A DNA stretch of 62,482 bases from Candidatus Gastranaerophilales bacterium. Its GTDB lineage: Bacteria > Cyanobacteriota > Vampirovibrionia > Gastranaerophilales > Gastranaerophilaceae. This document shows positions 51,655-60,918 of this stretch, one piece after another (positions within the stretch are counted from its first letter, which is position 1; each line of letters opens with the position of its first letter). The stretch spans positions 1 through 62,482 of the forward strand of contig CALUYT010000038.1 in NCBI GenBank assembly GCA_944325085.1, given 5' to 3'. The notes under the pieces are model-generated. The model ran no database searches. It was given only the letters and a program-made list of their open reading frames with translations, and had not been told where the DNA came from. The position numbers and the translations under genes were made by a program.

Positions 51655-52653
51655 CTACACTGTAAGAATTTCTTTAGTTTTAGATTTTTCAATATTTTTA
51701 TTTACTGACATTTGCGGTAATACTACGCAGTCAGAAAGTTCTGAACCTGTTTTTATTTCTGCACCGTCTAAAACTACGCAATTTTCAAGTTTTATATATT
51801 CGCCAAGTTTGCAATTATTACCAACAACAGTATTTCCAACAAATCTTACTGTTTCAGGAATTTTAGTATTACTACCTGACAAATATCTACCTAAATTTGT
51901 TTCAGAAACATCTTCATGCTCTATTTTACAAACACCGTTAAATACATCTTGAATAGATTGTTTATATTGACCGATTGTACCTATATCGTTCCAATATTCA
52001 CTTACCAAGAATGTATTAATTTGCTTATCTTCCAATAATTTAGGAAAAACATTTTTAGCAAAATCATAAAATGTATTTTCAGGAATATAATCAAAAATCT
52101 TGTAATTAAATATATAAATACCTGTATTTATTAAATTACTTTTTGCTTCTTCAATAGAAGGTTTTTCTTGAAATTCCTTAATATATCCATCTTCACCTGT
52201 TACAACAACACCAAAATGAGATACATGTTCATGAGGAATTTCTTTAACTCCTATAGTTGCAATTGCTCCAGATTTTTTATGAATTTCAATACCTTTTTTA
52301 ATATCTGCAGTAGTTAAAATATCACCAGACATTACAATAAAATCTTCATCTTTATCAAAAAAGAATTGACATTTTTTAACACCGCCTGCAGTACCAGACA
52401 ATTCTGTTTCTTTTACATAACTAAATTTAACACCCAAGTTATTATCTTTATAACGATTAATAATTTGATCTGCTAAATAATAAGTATTTGAAATAACTTC
52501 ACTTACTCCAATATTTTTCAATTGAGTTAAAATAATATCCATTAATGGTCTATTCATCACTGGAATTAATGGCTTTGGAAATCTTAAAGTAATAGGCTCC
52601 AATCTTGAACCCATGCCTGCTGCCATTACCATAGCTTTTAATTTAGTTTTCAT
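51655..52653 (-). CDS. Sugar-phosphate nucleotidyltransferase
   Basis: A 332-residue enzyme with the nucleotidyltransferase signature KAMVMAAGMGSRLEPITLRF then PKPLIPV at the N-terminus, GTAGGVK, GDILTTADI, and a left-handed beta-helix C-terminus (GNTVVGNNCKLGEYIKLENC). It makes an NDP-sugar for polysaccharide or LPS synthesis; mannose-1-phosphate guanylyltransferase-like is the closest impression, but the sugar and nucleotide are not certain. An AAGGGA site precedes the ATG. Confidence 0.88.
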   Translation of the reverse strand: MKTKLKAMVMAAGMGSRLEPITLRFPKPLIPVMNRPLMDIILTQLKNIGVSEVISNTYYLADQIINRYKDNNLGVKFSYVKETELSGTAGGVKKCQFFFDKDEDFIVMSGDILTTADIKKGIEIHKKSGAIATIGVKEIPHEHVSHFGVVVTGEDGYIKEFQEKPSIEEAKSNLINTGIYIFNYKIFDYIPENTFYDFAKNVFPKLLEDKQINTFLVSEYWNDIGTIGQYKQSIQDVFNGVCKIEHEDVSETNLGRYLSGSNTKIPETVRFVGNTVVGNNCKLGEYIKLENCVVLDGAEIKTGSELSDCVVLPQMSVNKNIEKSKTKEILTV

Positions 52654-52680
52654 AAAAATCCCTTTTTTGCACTAATTATA

Positions 52681-53448
52681 CTACCAAGGATAACTTTTGT
52701 CTATAGCCCAATTGGCTGCTTTTATTAATGCTGAACAAGCAGACCCTACACCTGTTCCATTTAAACTTTTTTGAGATTTTTTATTACAACCATCAACAAA
52801 GTCTTTATTTGATAATTCTAAATAATCATACTCATCTTGAGGAATACCACACTCATCAAATCCTCCAAAATGTAATCCGTCATTTATCATAGATTTTCCT
52901 TCATATGAAGAAGCATCACATATTTTCGGAATAAAATTACTATAAATAGACATTATATAAACATCTCGACCTAACTTATTTTCTCCGGCCCTATTATCTA
53001 AATCAATTATAAGATTTATTAACCCTTTATCATTTTTAGTAAAACCAACAATAGTATTATCTTTAAGCTCAACGGTATATGGAATATCCATGGATATTTT
53101 ATTATTAGCTAAATCTTTATAAGTAACCTCATTCCAACAAGCTTTTTGATCATCTTTACAAGATGATTCGATTGACAAATAAGGTAAAAAATATTTTTCT
53201 ACAAACTTATCTATTGGTAAACTAGTATCAAAATTTCCCATAACATCAGAATTTGCCATAGAATAGTATCTATTTGCCTGAACCAATTCTGTATAAGTAA
53301 CTTTCAGCTTTGTAACAGTCCTTTTCTTTTTATAAGCGTTATACAAAGGAATAACAGCAATAAAAAACAATACTAAAAATACAATCCCCATGACCAATAA
53401 AGTTTGGGCCATAGAAACCCCACTAGACTTACCCATTTTAATTAACAT
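52681..53448 (-). CDS. Pilin-like (type IV pilin/pseudopilin-type) protein
   Basis: A 255-residue protein with a prepilin-like N-terminus: KMGKSSG then VSMAQTLLVMGIVFLVLFFI and a long amphipathic helix (YNAYKKKRTVTKLKVTYTEL). Cleavage would follow the Gly at residue 10. The usual Glu at +5 is replaced by Gln. The globular part has Cys at several places (SSCKDDQKACW, KICDAS, DECGIP, DGCNKKS, GSACSAL). Likely a minor pilin or pseudopilin. TGGGAG supports the ATG at 53448. Confidence 0.7.
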   Translation of the reverse strand: MLIKMGKSSGVSMAQTLLVMGIVFLVLFFIAVIPLYNAYKKKRTVTKLKVTYTELVQANRYYSMANSDVMGNFDTSLPIDKFVEKYFLPYLSIESSCKDDQKACWNEVTYKDLANNKISMDIPYTVELKDNTIVGFTKNDKGLINLIIDLDNRAGENKLGRDVYIMSIYSNFIPKICDASSYEGKSMINDGLHFGGFDECGIPQDEYDYLELSNKDFVDGCNKKSQKSLNGTGVGSACSALIKAANWAIDKSYPW

Positions 53449-53461
53449 ACCAAACTCCCAT

Positions 53462-54121
53462 TCATGCTACACTACTTAATGTATTAATTATATCATCTTT
53501 TGACAAATTTGGGTTTATTTCTTTAATTGTTGTAATAGAACTTGAATCTACTTTTTCTTTAAAGACCTTTTCTAACAATTCCTTATTATAATCATATAAA
53601 ATAGAACCGTGTTGCAAAATATAATTATTTTTTCTACACTGTGCAGAACCAATCAGCTTCTTATTTTGAAAACACAAATCAGCACCAGTTGAAATGGACA
53701 TACAATAATCTAATTTAGAATTGATTTTTTTTGATCCGCCAAAATCTAATTCAATACCTAAAAGTTTAAATTTATCAATTAAAATATTACAAATTTCCTT
53801 ATAAGAAGAAACAATATGATCGCCATGCTCAAGATATGAAACCGGACAAATATAACTATATGTTATTTCATCATCATGTAATAAAGCTCTACCACCGGTT
53901 AAACGTCTTACAACATCAATATTATTAACTTTTAGAAATTCTCGGTCTAAAAAACTATCGTCTTGATTTCGTCCTAAAGAGATACACGCAGGACTCCAAC
54001 CATAAAGTCTAAATATAGGTTCTTTAATTTGGTTGCAAATAGCTGATTCTAACAAATCAGAATCAACCTGCATATTTACTTTCCCTGAATTAATACTGAA
54101 AGGATGGAATTGAACCGTCAT
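53462..54121 (-). CDS. Lipoate-protein ligase A-type protein (BPL/LPL family)
   Basis: A 219-residue enzyme of the lipoate/octanoate-transferring family. Motifs RLYGWSPACISLGRNQ, VVRRLTGGRALLHDDEITYS, and the Lys region KLIGSAQCRKNNYILQHGSI are characteristic. It lacks the small C-terminal domain of E. coli LplA, as in LipM/LplJ-type octanoyltransferases. I use the ATG at 54121, nine bases after AAGGAG; the upstream ATG at 54139 would contain that site. The first 32 bases overlap the end of the 54090 gene. Confidence 0.87.
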   Translation of the reverse strand: MTVQFHPFSINSGKVNMQVDSDLLESAICNQIKEPIFRLYGWSPACISLGRNQDDSFLDREFLKVNNIDVVRRLTGGRALLHDDEITYSYICPVSYLEHGDHIVSSYKEICNILIDKFKLLGIELDFGGSKKINSKLDYCMSISTGADLCFQNKKLIGSAQCRKNNYILQHGSILYDYNKELLEKVFKEKVDSSSITTIKEINPNLSKDDIINTLSSVA

Positions 54122-55784
54122 TATCATTAACTCCTTCATACATTTGGGAATGAATAGAATAACCTCCCGGACTCAATTCAGGAGCTTTTATTTCTTCTAA
54201 AGGTTCAAAATTATAACCTTCAGCACCAACTTCATTTCTTCTACTTGAATTATTTGCACCAGATTTGTTCTTTGATACTTCTTTATAAGAACTTTGGGAT
54301 TTTTCTGAAGAGGAATTGTTTACCTCATTTTGATCAGTCTTTTTAAATCTTCTATAACTTGATGATGGTGAATTATTAACAAAAGATGGTTCTTCCACAC
54401 TCATACCGTCATTATCATAATTATCATTTGACTTTGGAGATTCCCACCAACGAAGTGGTTTTTGTCTGTCATTATCATGTATGAAAATTAAACCTTTTGT
54501 TGAATATTTATCTTCTTTTTTAGGTTTTTCTATATCTTTATTTTCTTCACTTACAGTTTCATCTTTATCCTTTTTAAATTTTGATAAAAATGCAGTTTTT
54601 AAGTTTGATTCATTTTCTATACTTGAAGAAGAACCTGTCATTACTTCTTTTTCTGATTCCTCATTATCTATAGTTTTCAAATTATTCAAATTTACTAAAT
54701 TATTATTTTCCACTTGATTTTCAGAATTATCTTGAATTAACGTAGTCTTACTATCTGAAGAAGATTGATTTTCAGCATCTAAATCCTTAACGCCTGCTGC
54801 TTCTAAATTTTGATTATCGGAATTAGTATTTACAGCTTCTTGAACTTGAACATCAGATTTATCATCTTTTTTTGTTTCTCCATTTTCACGGGCTAACAAT
54901 TCAGCTTCAAATTGTACAAAAGTTTCATTTCCTACAAACTGTTCTAATGCTGCTCTTTTTGAAAAGAAATCTGACTTTGCTGATCTTTGCTTATCTAAAG
55001 CCGTTCTATAATAAGCATCTGTAATAACAACTAATTCTCTTGGTGCATTATTTTTTTGAGCTAATTCAAATTTATGTTGTCTATCTTCAACCAATTCTGT
55101 CGTCATTTCCAGTTGTTTTTTAGCGCACATATAATCATAATAAAGATTAACAGCCTTTTGCTGCAAATCTTCTACTTTACGTATTAGGATAATCATATCC
55201 GCATCATTAACTCTTGTATATTTATAATTTAAAGCTTTAGTATCTTGAGACATAATTCCCAAAATATTTCCACCGATTAATGATGAACCTGCAAGAATAG
55301 GACTACCCATACTAGCACCAACTAATGTTGACATACTTGCAATTGTTGATAAAACTTTTTTTATAGATTTTTCGTCCGGTTTATCTGCATCAGGGTTAGC
55401 CAATTTATATAAAGTGAAATTTATAGTATCACTTTGTACGGCTGCACCTTGCCACAACAATGATAAATCAGACAACATTTCTTGTTCTTCAAATTCTAAC
55501 TCTTGAGCAACTTCTTTTGATAATCTTTTTATACTCAAATCTGCATATGTTAAATCTGCAATACCGCCATCTTGAGTATCATCAATTTGTGCGTATTTTT
55601 TTTCTGGTTTAGGAATTTCTTGAATAGCTTGAACATATTGTCTTTCAGGAATTTCTGATATTCCAACCCTATATGCCGGAGGCTTTGGAAATGTTACATC
55701 TGATAAATTTTCAGCTCCAAATGCAGGAACTAAACAAACACCTAACATCACTGCTGAAAATAACAATAATTTATTTTTTAACAT
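54090..55784 (-). CDS. Secreted coiled-coil protein, larger of two tandem paralogues
   Basis: A 564-residue exported protein: signal peptide (KLLLFSAVMLGVCLVPAFG), a helical domain including DLSLLWQGAAVQSDTINFTL, a Gly-rich hydrophobic stretch (GSPILAGSSLIGGNILG) and coiled coil (DLQQKAVNLYYDYMCAKKQL, later ALDKQRSAKSDFFSK), then a 300-residue Ser/Asn/Glu-rich low-complexity tail. The helical half matches the neighbouring 55771 gene. TolC-like helical sequence is a vague resemblance only. AGGAGG precedes the ATG. Overlaps both neighbours. Confidence 0.65.
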   Translation of the reverse strand: MLKNKLLLFSAVMLGVCLVPAFGAENLSDVTFPKPPAYRVGISEIPERQYVQAIQEIPKPEKKYAQIDDTQDGGIADLTYADLSIKRLSKEVAQELEFEEQEMLSDLSLLWQGAAVQSDTINFTLYKLANPDADKPDEKSIKKVLSTIASMSTLVGASMGSPILAGSSLIGGNILGIMSQDTKALNYKYTRVNDADMIILIRKVEDLQQKAVNLYYDYMCAKKQLEMTTELVEDRQHKFELAQKNNAPRELVVITDAYYRTALDKQRSAKSDFFSKRAALEQFVGNETFVQFEAELLARENGETKKDDKSDVQVQEAVNTNSDNQNLEAAGVKDLDAENQSSSDSKTTLIQDNSENQVENNNLVNLNNLKTIDNEESEKEVMTGSSSSIENESNLKTAFLSKFKKDKDETVSEENKDIEKPKKEDKYSTKGLIFIHDNDRQKPLRWWESPKSNDNYDNDGMSVEEPSFVNNSPSSSYRRFKKTDQNEVNNSSSEKSQSSYKEVSKNKSGANNSSRRNEVGAEGYNFEPLEEIKAPELSPGGYSIHSQMYEGVNDNDGSIPSFQY

Positions 55785-56598
55785 TTTTTCCTCCTATTAA
55801 GGCTGTATCATAATTATATTGATACAAATTCAAATTATCGACTACTTTCTTACCTGCTAAACGCTGTAATTCTAAATGATACTTTTTAGCCATTTGCATA
55901 TATTTATCTTCTTCAATTTGCATATCTTTATATAATGATGATGAAATAGCTATTTCAAGAAAATCTTCTTCGTCCATTGCTTTTACATAATTTTTACTAT
56001 ACAAAAGCTCTCTGGAACGAACTTCTTTTAATTGAGACAAAGAATTTTTATAATTATAATAGGCATTTATAATTTTATCCTGCAAACTTTCAACCAAACC
56101 TGCCAACTCAATCAGTTCTGTATCGGTTAAAGGAATTTCTTGCGGAACATTTTTTCTGTTTATCAAATTTTGCGCAATTCTTCCGGCAGCGTATGAACCA
56201 GATTGAACCATATAATCTGCACCTAATAAACATGGAGCCAATGACGCACCTGATACAATCGCTGACAATGTTTTAGCCATCAAGGAAGAATGAATTCTTC
56301 TTTGACTTTCAGGTGTTGATAATTTTTTTAAAGCAAACCCAATAATTTGATTATTTTCAACAGTTCCTTTCCATAAATTATCAATATCTTCCAGGTCTTT
56401 TTCCTTCTGAAGTTTTACAATTTCATCCATGATTTCTTTATCACTAATAACCAAGGAATCTTTACCTTTGTAATCTACTTTTGGCAATTCAATTTGGGTA
56501 GGTTTTACATTTCCCAATTGAACTTCCTCACCCTCAGATGCAAACGCCTGTCCGCATATTAAACACAATAGCCCTAATATAATTAATATCTTTTTCAT
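55771..56598 (-). CDS. Secreted coiled-coil protein, smaller of two tandem paralogues
   Basis: A 275-residue exported protein from the ATG at 56598, with signal peptide (KILIILGLLCLICGQAFAS). Its DIDNLWKGTVENNQIIGFAL, SAIVSGASLAPCLLGADYMV and LVESLQDKIINAYYNYKNSL segments align with those of the 54090 protein; the long low-complexity tail is absent. No ribosome site exists: a promoter -10 box lies six bases upstream, so the message is probably leaderless. A 14-base overlap links it to the next gene. Confidence 0.65.
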   Translation of the reverse strand: MKKILIILGLLCLICGQAFASEGEEVQLGNVKPTQIELPKVDYKGKDSLVISDKEIMDEIVKLQKEKDLEDIDNLWKGTVENNQIIGFALKKLSTPESQRRIHSSLMAKTLSAIVSGASLAPCLLGADYMVQSGSYAAGRIAQNLINRKNVPQEIPLTDTELIELAGLVESLQDKIINAYYNYKNSLSQLKEVRSRELLYSKNYVKAMDEEDFLEIAISSSLYKDMQIEEDKYMQMAKKYHLELQRLAGKKVVDNLNLYQYNYDTALIGGKNVKK

Positions 56599-56604
56599 AA
56601 TAAA

Positions 56605-56634
56605 GTTATAGCATAATAATGATAATAAATCCAA
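56605..56634 (-). promoter_or_regulatory. Promoter giving a leaderless mRNA for the paralogue pair
   Basis: TTGGAT, 18-base spacer, TATAAC on the minus strand, then six bases to the ATG at 56598. Confidence 0.55.
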
Positions 56635-56715
56635 TGATTGATTAATGTTTAAATCTTATGATTGTTCATAACTATTAAAAAAACTTCTAGAATGAATACA
56701 TAAGAGGATAAAGAG

Positions 56716-57468
56716 TTGAGTAACGAAAATTCAAAATCACGCTATATGAGCGCCCCAATGCTTAAGCGAAAACAGTTGCAAGAATTTAAAAACAAAGCCG
56801 AATTACTAAGAGCAAATGATTCTTATAAAGAAGCTATTGGGAATTACCTAAATTCATTGCTAATTGAAAGAAACAATGCTTCAACATATCTGGGGTTAGG
56901 AATTTGTTACAAAAATTTAGGTAAAACTAAAAAAGCGATTGAATATTTAGAAAAATCAGCACTATTAGATCCTAATAATTTTGAAACATTTTATGAACTT
57001 GGATTATGTAATTTAAAAGAAGGGAAATCTTGTTGTGCAATAAAATGTTTTATTCAAGCAATTCAACTTGAACCTGATAATCCTGATGCTATTTATCAAC
57101 TTGGCTTAGCACATGAACAAAGTGAAGAAGCTGATATGGCATTGATGATATACCAAAAATTAATCGAAAATTCACCATCATATGTTAATGCTTATATAAG
57201 AAAATCATATTTACTTATGAAAATGGAATTATATAAACCTGCATTAAAACTATATCTTGATGTTTTGAAAATTAATAACAATTATACAAAAGTATATTTT
57301 GATATTGGGGTATGCTTGGATAAACTTGGCAAATTAACTGATGCAAAAAGATATTACAGAAAATTTATATCTACACAACCTGATTCAGAAAATGCCAATA
57401 TAGCACTAAAAAGAATTGAAAAATTACGCAAAATTAAAAAAGCAACACCAAATTTAGCCCTTGTTTAA
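56716..57468 (+). CDS. TPR-repeat protein
   Basis: A 250-residue soluble protein with about five tetratricopeptide repeats (for example ASTYLGLGICYKNLGKTKKA, PDNPDAIYQLGLAHEQSEEA and YTKVYFDIGVCLDKLGKLTDA). The start codon is TTG, seven bases after AGAGGA; there is no better ATG without losing the first repeat. TPRs mediate protein contacts; the partner is unknown. Divergent from the secreted paralogue pair. Confidence 0.82.
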   Translation: MSNENSKSRYMSAPMLKRKQLQEFKNKAELLRANDSYKEAIGNYLNSLLIERNNASTYLGLGICYKNLGKTKKAIEYLEKSALLDPNNFETFYELGLCNLKEGKSCCAIKCFIQAIQLEPDNPDAIYQLGLAHEQSEEADMALMIYQKLIENSPSYVNAYIRKSYLLMKMELYKPALKLYLDVLKINNNYTKVYFDIGVCLDKLGKLTDAKRYYRKFISTQPDSENANIALKRIEKLRKIKKATPNLALV

Positions 57469-57601
57469 TATTTTGAATTAATATATTACTTTACCCTTAA
57501 AAATTTATTATCTAAAACTTTCTAATATTATTAGTTGATGCAAAGATAATATAATTTTTCATATACTAAAAATATTAAATAAAAATTTTTGGAAGGATAT
57601 T

Positions 57602-58642
57602 ATGTATAAAAAATTATTAATAACAATACTATCTACACTGACAATAACCGGCAGTGCTTATGCTGCAACATATAATAAAACAACATTTAAAGGTTTTCAA
57701 AATTTAGAAAACTTACAAAAATTAAATGTAATAAATAAATTACAAGCAATAGCAGATAATGATGGAGTCGGCTTTACAAATGACTGGCCACAAGACGCAT
57801 TTGAAGAAAACAACTACTTATCATATATATATTTATTAAAAAATGAACCTTCATCATTAGACATAATAAAATTTGATATACCAAAACCAATTGATACAAA
57901 CAATTGCTACACAAAAGAAAATCCTGAATTCTGCATACAAAGAATTTATCCAAATACAACAAGTTACATTTATAATGAAAGACTTATAATAAACAAAACC
58001 CCTGATTTTATAAATAAACCAAACGAACAAGAAATATCGGAAATTCTTGTCAAAGACAACAAATACTTTGATACAAAACCAATTAAATTTATAAAAAACG
58101 ATAATTCTTCAGAAGAAGAAACCTACAGAGATTGTTCTTTTGATGACTTTGGATATCTTAGCAGTTGTAGAACATTAAATAAAAATACTGATGATTTATT
58201 ATACACAGAAGAACTTATAAGAAAAGATGAAACAGCAGAAGCCTATGATGATTTTACAGACAATTTATATAAATATGTAAAATATGATTCTGACGGAGAT
58301 AAAGTTGAAGAATATTTTTACGCTAACAACAAACACCTTTACTATAATAAAAAAGGTGAAATTATTGAATTTATCCAATATACACCTAAAAAATTCAAAT
58401 ACTACAACACAAAACTTCCGGATCTTTATATTGATTTAGAAATAACTAAAGATGAATTTGGAAGAGCAACAGAAGAAAAACTTTTTGACAAAAATCATAA
58501 AGTTATACGTAAATATACTGCAGACTATGACAACGAAGAAATATCTGAGATTCATGTTGATGATATTTTAAATGGAGAAGAATGGTCTATATTACCAATA
58601 AAAAATAAGAACACCAAAAATGAATTAACAATTCGCCAATAG
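57602..58642 (+). CDS. Secreted protein with YD/MORN-like motifs
   Basis: A 346-residue exported protein: signal peptide (KLLITILSTLTITGSAYA), an N-terminal helical part with FKGFQNLENLQ, Cys-containing turns (NCYTKENPEFCIQR and DCSFDDFGYLSSC), and a C-terminal set of strand-turn units (YDSDGDKVEEYFYANNKHLY, YNKKGEIIEFIQYTP, DEFGRATEEKLFDKNHKVI) that recall RHS/YD or MORN repeats. No function is known. GGAAGGA precedes the ATG. Confidence 0.62.
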   Translation: MYKKLLITILSTLTITGSAYAATYNKTTFKGFQNLENLQKLNVINKLQAIADNDGVGFTNDWPQDAFEENNYLSYIYLLKNEPSSLDIIKFDIPKPIDTNNCYTKENPEFCIQRIYPNTTSYIYNERLIINKTPDFINKPNEQEISEILVKDNKYFDTKPIKFIKNDNSSEEETYRDCSFDDFGYLSSCRTLNKNTDDLLYTEELIRKDETAEAYDDFTDNLYKYVKYDSDGDKVEEYFYANNKHLYYNKKGEIIEFIQYTPKKFKYYNTKLPDLYIDLEITKDEFGRATEEKLFDKNHKVIRKYTADYDNEEISEIHVDDILNGEEWSILPIKNKNTKNELTIRQ

Positions 58643-58723
58643 AATAAAAATTAATATTTTATTATATTATTTACATTAGAAAAGATTTAGTGTAATATAA
58701 ACACTTGGTAAGGATTTTTAATT

Positions 58724-59455
58724 ATGGCTGTAGAACAGGTAAAACATAATATTTACCATGCGCACAATATGACTAATTTCTTAGCTAACAGAAAAGAAAT
58801 TACATATGGCTATATTAACCTGCCAAAATCCGATGAAGCCTTAAGAAAAGGAAAACCACTAACAACAAAAGATAAAGTTCTTGCTGCAACAGGCTCAATA
58901 ATCGGAGTCTCAATACCCCTTTTAGCATTTATGAAAAGCCAAAAAGTAAAAAATCCTTTCAAAGTAAATTTCAAACTTAAAGAAATGCTATTAACTGCAG
59001 CTGGCGGAAATCTTGGTGGCATATTACTAAGTTCAATAGGTGAACCAAAATCAGATAGAATAAAAAAATGGAAAGAAGGAGCATTCCAAATGCTACTAAC
59101 TTCACTTCCAATATTTCTTGTCGATGGAGGTATAAAACTCTGCGAAAAAGCAAAATCCACCAAAATCAATAATAATTTTGTAAAAATCCTAACATCTATT
59201 GCAGGTGTAGCAATTGGTTCAAACACAGCACTTGCAATATCAAACAAATTAAGAAGCGAAAAAGAAGCTAAAAAACCTAAACGAGAATTAAAACCAATAG
59301 ATATGATTGCAAATATAGATGATCTTGTTGCAATAATGGTACTTGCCAAAATACCATTTGCAAACAAAATAAAGATCGAAAGAGCATTACCTTTTATCTA
59401 CTCATTCTGCGGTTATCGTTCTGGTACAGGTGATAGAAAACCTGCGGCAAAATAA
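58724..59455 (+). CDS. Lineage-type membrane protein
   Basis: A 243-residue protein with a polar N-terminus, hydrophobic segments near residues 50-68 (VLAATGSIIGVSIPLLAFM), 85-105 (LLTAAGGNLGGILLSSIG), 120-135 and 155-170, and a basic Lys-rich stretch (RSEKEAKKPKRELK). The general plan (paired short helices, Ala/Gly-rich, Lys-rich ends) resembles the 8166 protein, though no alignment is secure. It has no Phe-x-Gly leader. Adjacent to and convergent with the alpha/beta hydrolase gene. Confidence 0.6.
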   Translation: MAVEQVKHNIYHAHNMTNFLANRKEITYGYINLPKSDEALRKGKPLTTKDKVLAATGSIIGVSIPLLAFMKSQKVKNPFKVNFKLKEMLLTAAGGNLGGILLSSIGEPKSDRIKKWKEGAFQMLLTSLPIFLVDGGIKLCEKAKSTKINNNFVKILTSIAGVAIGSNTALAISNKLRSEKEAKKPKRELKPIDMIANIDDLVAIMVLAKIPFANKIKIERALPFIYSFCGYRSGTGDRKPAAK

Positions 59456-60187
59456 TTACTCCCCATTATTTGTAAACCAATTTATACAAAGTTCCATAAA
59501 TTCATCATGGAAATCGTTATAAATATCTTCTGCATGACGAGCTTTTGTAAAAAGTTCATATTTTTTCGGGCATTTTGCCTTATCAAATAATACTTTTGTA
59601 TGCCAAGGAAATACTGTAGGATCCTTTTCTCCTGCCACAAATAATGTAGGAATTTTAATTTTATCAACAGAATCAATTGGTTTTTCTTTTTTTAATAAAG
59701 GAAACCCCGGTCTAATACTCAACCACCTTAATGGTTCAAACTTTTGAAACAATGTAGGAATCCAAGCATCAGGCAAATACATTCGGTTTTCGATTTTCAT
59801 AAAATCAGCAGGAGCAGAAACTGCAATAGCTTTTGAGATACCAGAACTTATTGCACAATAATTCAATACCACAGCAGCCCCTAATGAAAATCCACATAAA
59901 AATACATTTTTATAATTGTAATTTGTCTTTATATAGTTTATAACTGCCCCTAAATCAAACTGTTCCTTTGCGGAGAATGTATAAAATCCGGAACTTTTTC
60001 CATGCCCTCTAAAATCCATAACAATTACATCATAGTATTTAGAAAAATCCAAAGCCAATAATTTAAAAATCATTGAATCTTTCGTCATAAACCAACCCGG
60101 ACAAATAACTACAACAGAATCTTTATTATTAGAATAAAGATTAAATGCAATTTTTATATTATCATTTGTTCTTACAAAAGTTTCCAA
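59456..60187 (-). CDS. Alpha/beta-hydrolase
   Basis: A 243-residue hydrolase: VVVICPGWFMTKDS (oxyanion region), MDFRGHGKSSGFYTF, nucleophile elbow CGFSLGAAV, acid loop LFVAGEKDPTVFPWHT, and a late catalytic His in KARHAEDIY. It may be an esterase or acyl hydrolase. The start codon is TTG at 60187, nine bases after AAGGAA, just after the stop of the upstream secreted protein. No membrane segment. Confidence 0.85.
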   Translation of the reverse strand: METFVRTNDNIKIAFNLYSNNKDSVVVICPGWFMTKDSMIFKLLALDFSKYYDVIVMDFRGHGKSSGFYTFSAKEQFDLGAVINYIKTNYNYKNVFLCGFSLGAAVVLNYCAISSGISKAIAVSAPADFMKIENRMYLPDAWIPTLFQKFEPLRWLSIRPGFPLLKKEKPIDSVDKIKIPTLFVAGEKDPTVFPWHTKVLFDKAKCPKKYELFTKARHAEDIYNDFHDEFMELCINWFTNNGE

Positions 60188-60188
60188 A

Positions 60189-60884
60189 TTAGAATTCCTT
60201 AGGAATTGGAGATAATTCTTGTATTTGAGACATCACTTCATCAACATTCACAAAAGAACATACACTTTCTTCTGTCAACATTTCCATCAATTGCTTTTCT
60301 TTTTTAGTTAATTCGCTATTTGTTGGAAGATTAACTATTTCAGAAGGATCATTCATAATACGATTTATTTGATCAACATTCTTTTTATCTTCTTCTACAA
60401 TTGCATCAACTAAAAGATTTAACTGCTTTTTATTAAAACCACATTGAATTTTTGGTTCTATTTTGGAAATCTTTTCATCTTTAGCAGTTACTCCAAATGA
60501 TTTTCTCACTTCTTCACTTAAGCTATTTATTTTGGCAGACAAATGATAATCACACTTATCTTTTATCCATCCGTTAATTTTCACTTTAAAAGTAAAATTC
60601 ACTCCCATAATATCAAAATCATATTTTTCATCTTGAGGAGTACAAGCTCTTAATTCTTTTATTATATCATCGGTTAATAATGGTTTTGCTTCTTCTACCT
60701 TTGTTTTATCAAATTCTGCATCTTTAGAAGAATCATCAATAACTTTTCTTTCTGTTTTTACAACATCAGAAGAATCAAGCTTTGTTTCTTCTCCTGCTTT
60801 TACTTTTGAATTAAGTGCAGCTATTGACTGAGTACCAACAACAAATAAAGATAAAACTAAAATTAAAACTTTAATATTTTTCAT
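60189..60884 (-). CDS. Secreted protein of the Cys-GW-Cys family
   Basis: A 231-residue exported protein: signal peptide (NIKVLILVLSLFVVGTQSIA), a Lys/Glu/Asp-rich linker (about 25-80), then RACTPQDEKYDFDIMGVNFT, INGWIKDKCDYHLSAKIN, PKIQCGFNKKQLNLLVDAIV and EESVCSFVN. It shares this Cys layout with its neighbour and with the 9911 protein. The C-terminal part is helical. Unknown function. In one transcript with the genes at 60919 and 59456. Confidence 0.68.
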   Translation of the reverse strand: MKNIKVLILVLSLFVVGTQSIAALNSKVKAGEETKLDSSDVVKTERKVIDDSSKDAEFDKTKVEEAKPLLTDDIIKELRACTPQDEKYDFDIMGVNFTFKVKINGWIKDKCDYHLSAKINSLSEEVRKSFGVTAKDEKISKIEPKIQCGFNKKQLNLLVDAIVEEDKKNVDQINRIMNDPSEIVNLPTNSELTKKEKQLMEMLTEESVCSFVNVDEVMSQIQELSPIPKEF

Positions 60885-60918
60885 AAACTAACTATTCCTC
60901 ATAAATAAACTTAATACT

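Noticed and set aside
51602-51952. A 116-codon plus-strand ORF overlapping the nucleotidyltransferase gene
   Set aside because: It is antisense to a well-supported gene, has no ribosome site and a low-complexity composition.
53981-54139. Start of the lipoate ligase-type gene at 54139
   Set aside because: The AAGGAG site would lie inside the coding sequence; the ATG at 54121 is correctly spaced from it.
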